From positions 1-64,000 of the forward strand of contig JAJYUJ010000008.1 in assembly GCA_021792615.1 (NCBI GenBank): a stretch of 64,000 bases of DNA, written 5' to 3'. The notes below the pieces were generated by a model. The model had not been told where the DNA came from, searched no databases, and saw only the letters and a list, made by a program, of their open reading frames with translations. The position numbers and the translations under genes were made by a program. Shown piece by piece: positions 63,094-64,000 of the stretch; the stretch's first letter is position 1; every line of letters starts with the position of its first letter. This DNA comes from a bacterium. GTDB taxonomy: Bacteria; JAMCPX01.

Positions 63094-63372
63094 AACCCGC
63101 ATAATGCGTTTTAAAAATAAGGAAGTTTATGCAATGAGTGATGGGGTACCCACCCGGCCGGGAAGGGTGCGGATGAGGTCTCATGAAGACGACCATAGAC
63201 CTCACCTTAATCCTCTCCTAAGAGGAGAGGAAAAGAAAAGAAGAAAATTCAGCCCCCTAAGAAATGATTTTCCCTGTCAAGGGGATAAGTAAGGTCTCCC
63301 CCTGTCAAGGGGGAATGAGGGGGTTGTGGATCGCGGGAATAAGTAAATTTCCTTATTGCATTTTTCGGGTAA
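63094..63372. repeat. Composite inverted-repeat element, copy D
   Basis: Starts AAACCCGCATAATGCG (degraded terminus) and ends GCATTTTTCGGGTAA. Interior as in copy C but with two copies of the CCCTTGACAGGG string and the bases between them. A second partial arm (TGCGTCTGAAAAATAA) lies just outside at 63070-63086, and a fragment resembling the interior (ATGAGCGATGGGATG; GGATCGCGGAATTGAG) continues at 63377-63413 up to the end of argD. The region 62895-63093 has no gene. Confidence 0.75.
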
Positions 63373-63426
63373 CTGTAATGAGCGATGGGATGAAAGGATC
63401 GCGGAATTGAGTGAAAAATGCTGCCG

Positions 63427-64000
63427 CTATTGCAGAGCCGAAGCAACAGCCTTTTCGAACAGTTCCAGGCCCTTTTTCAGCTCCTGCCGGGTAATGATAA
63501 GCGGCGGCAGAAACCTGACGATAGTACCGTTGGTCACATTGACGATAAGACCCGATTTCAGGCATGCATCAAAAACCTTTGCCGCATGGTCGGGATTATA
63601 AAACTCCGTGCCCAGGGCAAGCCCTATGCCCCGGATGTCTTTTATGGTATCCGGATATTTTTTCTTTATCTCCCGCAGTTGTTTTAATGCGGCGGCGCCG
63701 AGGTCTTTGGCATTGCCGGACAGCCTGTGCTTCATTATATAATTTATCGAAGCTATCCCGGCCGCTGCGGCAAGGGGCGAACCCCCGAACGTTGTGCCGT
63801 GGGTACCATAATCGAAATATTTGGATACCGCTTTTGTTGCGAGCATTGCCCCCATGGGTACGCCCCCTGCAATGGATTTCGCAATGGTGACCATGTCCGG
63901 CTTTATTCCATAATTTTCGTAAGCGAACAGCCTGCCCGTCCTTCCAAGTCCCACCTGCACCTCGTCCATAATCAAAAGGATGTCCTTTTTCTTTGTCTGC
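63427..64000 (-). CDS. argD: Acetylornithine aminotransferase, C-terminal part (cut by the window edge)
   Basis: 191 residues up to the window edge. LLIMDEVQVGLGRTGRLFAY is the class III aminotransferase signature with the PLP-ring Asp; VTIAKSIAGGVPMGAML has the Schiff-base Lys, and HGTTFGGSPLAAAAG and TIVRFLPPLIITRQEL follow. The N-terminal half lies beyond the window. The succinyldiaminopimelate/ornithine transaminase distinction cannot be made, but the place next to argF supports acetylornithine. Confidence 0.93.
   Translation of the reverse strand, partial: QTKKKDILLIMDEVQVGLGRTGRLFAYENYGIKPDMVTIAKSIAGGVPMGAMLATKAVSKYFDYGTHGTTFGGSPLAAAAGIASINYIMKHRLSGNAKDLGAAALKQLREIKKKYPDTIKDIRGIGLALGTEFYNPDHAAKVFDACLKSGLIVNVTNGTIVRFLPPLIITRQELKKGLELFEKAVASALQ

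Noticed and set aside
57267-63292. Matching short frames in repeat copies C and D (KNKEVYAMSDGVPTR and following)
   Set aside because: They run through hairpin repeats and differ in length; such frames are regularly produced by repeats of this kind and lack ribosome sites.
1-64000. CRISPR arrays, rRNA genes, prophage or transposase genes
   Set aside because: No regularly spaced repeats, rRNA signatures or recognisable phage or transposase proteins were seen in the window.

Overview
The window looks like chromosome of a Gram-negative, probably anaerobic bacterium. Lipopolysaccharide genes (lptE, lpxK, an lpxL-type acyltransferase), a porin and several lipobox proteins indicate an outer membrane. 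Rubrerythrin, etfAB, a thiolase/DUF35 pair and methylglyoxal synthase fit an anaerobe that handles acyl-CoA compounds. The gene mix suggests a Desulfobacterota-like ('deltaproteobacterial') lineage, but this is inference; no 16S rRNA gene is present.

Layout. 0-5.3 kb: tail of a large protein, rpsT, convergent holA-lptE, a lysine-rich coiled-coil protein, a porin, a tiny lipoprotein with a structured leader, and a DUF559 nuclease cassette bounded by inverted repeats. 5.7-14.7 kb: mostly minus-strand operons (N-acyl-D-amino-acid deacylase, methyltransferase, dodecin, pgsA, TPR-AIM24 protein, lytic transglycosylase, argJ, DUF2889, DUF35, thiolase-like protein). 14.9-24.4 kb: plus-strand amidase, propeller lipoprotein, enoyl-CoA hydratase, mnmG with a parS-like site in its leader, a double glycosyltransferase and a membrane channel. 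24.5-31.9 kb: accessory region with tRNA-Arg, tRNA-Pro and a duplicated half tRNA, two antitoxin-like genes without a toxin (one frameshifted at a slippery A7), and an AT-richer operon of four secreted or outer-membrane proteins.

32.2-40.6 kb: lspA-ileS, mgsA, mnmE, a probable replication origin, then dnaA-dnaN. 40.7-53.5 kb: rubrerythrin, mtnP, lpxK-lpxL-type gene-PBP1b, then a moxR-DUF58-transglutaminase operon and a C69 dipeptidase. 53.9-64 kb: etfBA, a lipase, a PilZ protein, and the minus-strand set argF, glmU-glmS-cation antiporter with the end of argD.

A recurrent theme is a non-coding repeat family with AACCCGAAAAATGC termini. It occurs as a 57-bp minimal palindrome, two 227-bp copies, two longer composite copies and several fragments. 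The most unusual items are this family, the inverted-repeat-bounded DUF559 cassette, the half-tRNA duplication with a covarying hairpin, the slippery-site YgiT gene, a thiolase without its nucleophilic cysteine beside a DUF35 protein, and a transglutaminase whose catalytic cysteine is serine.
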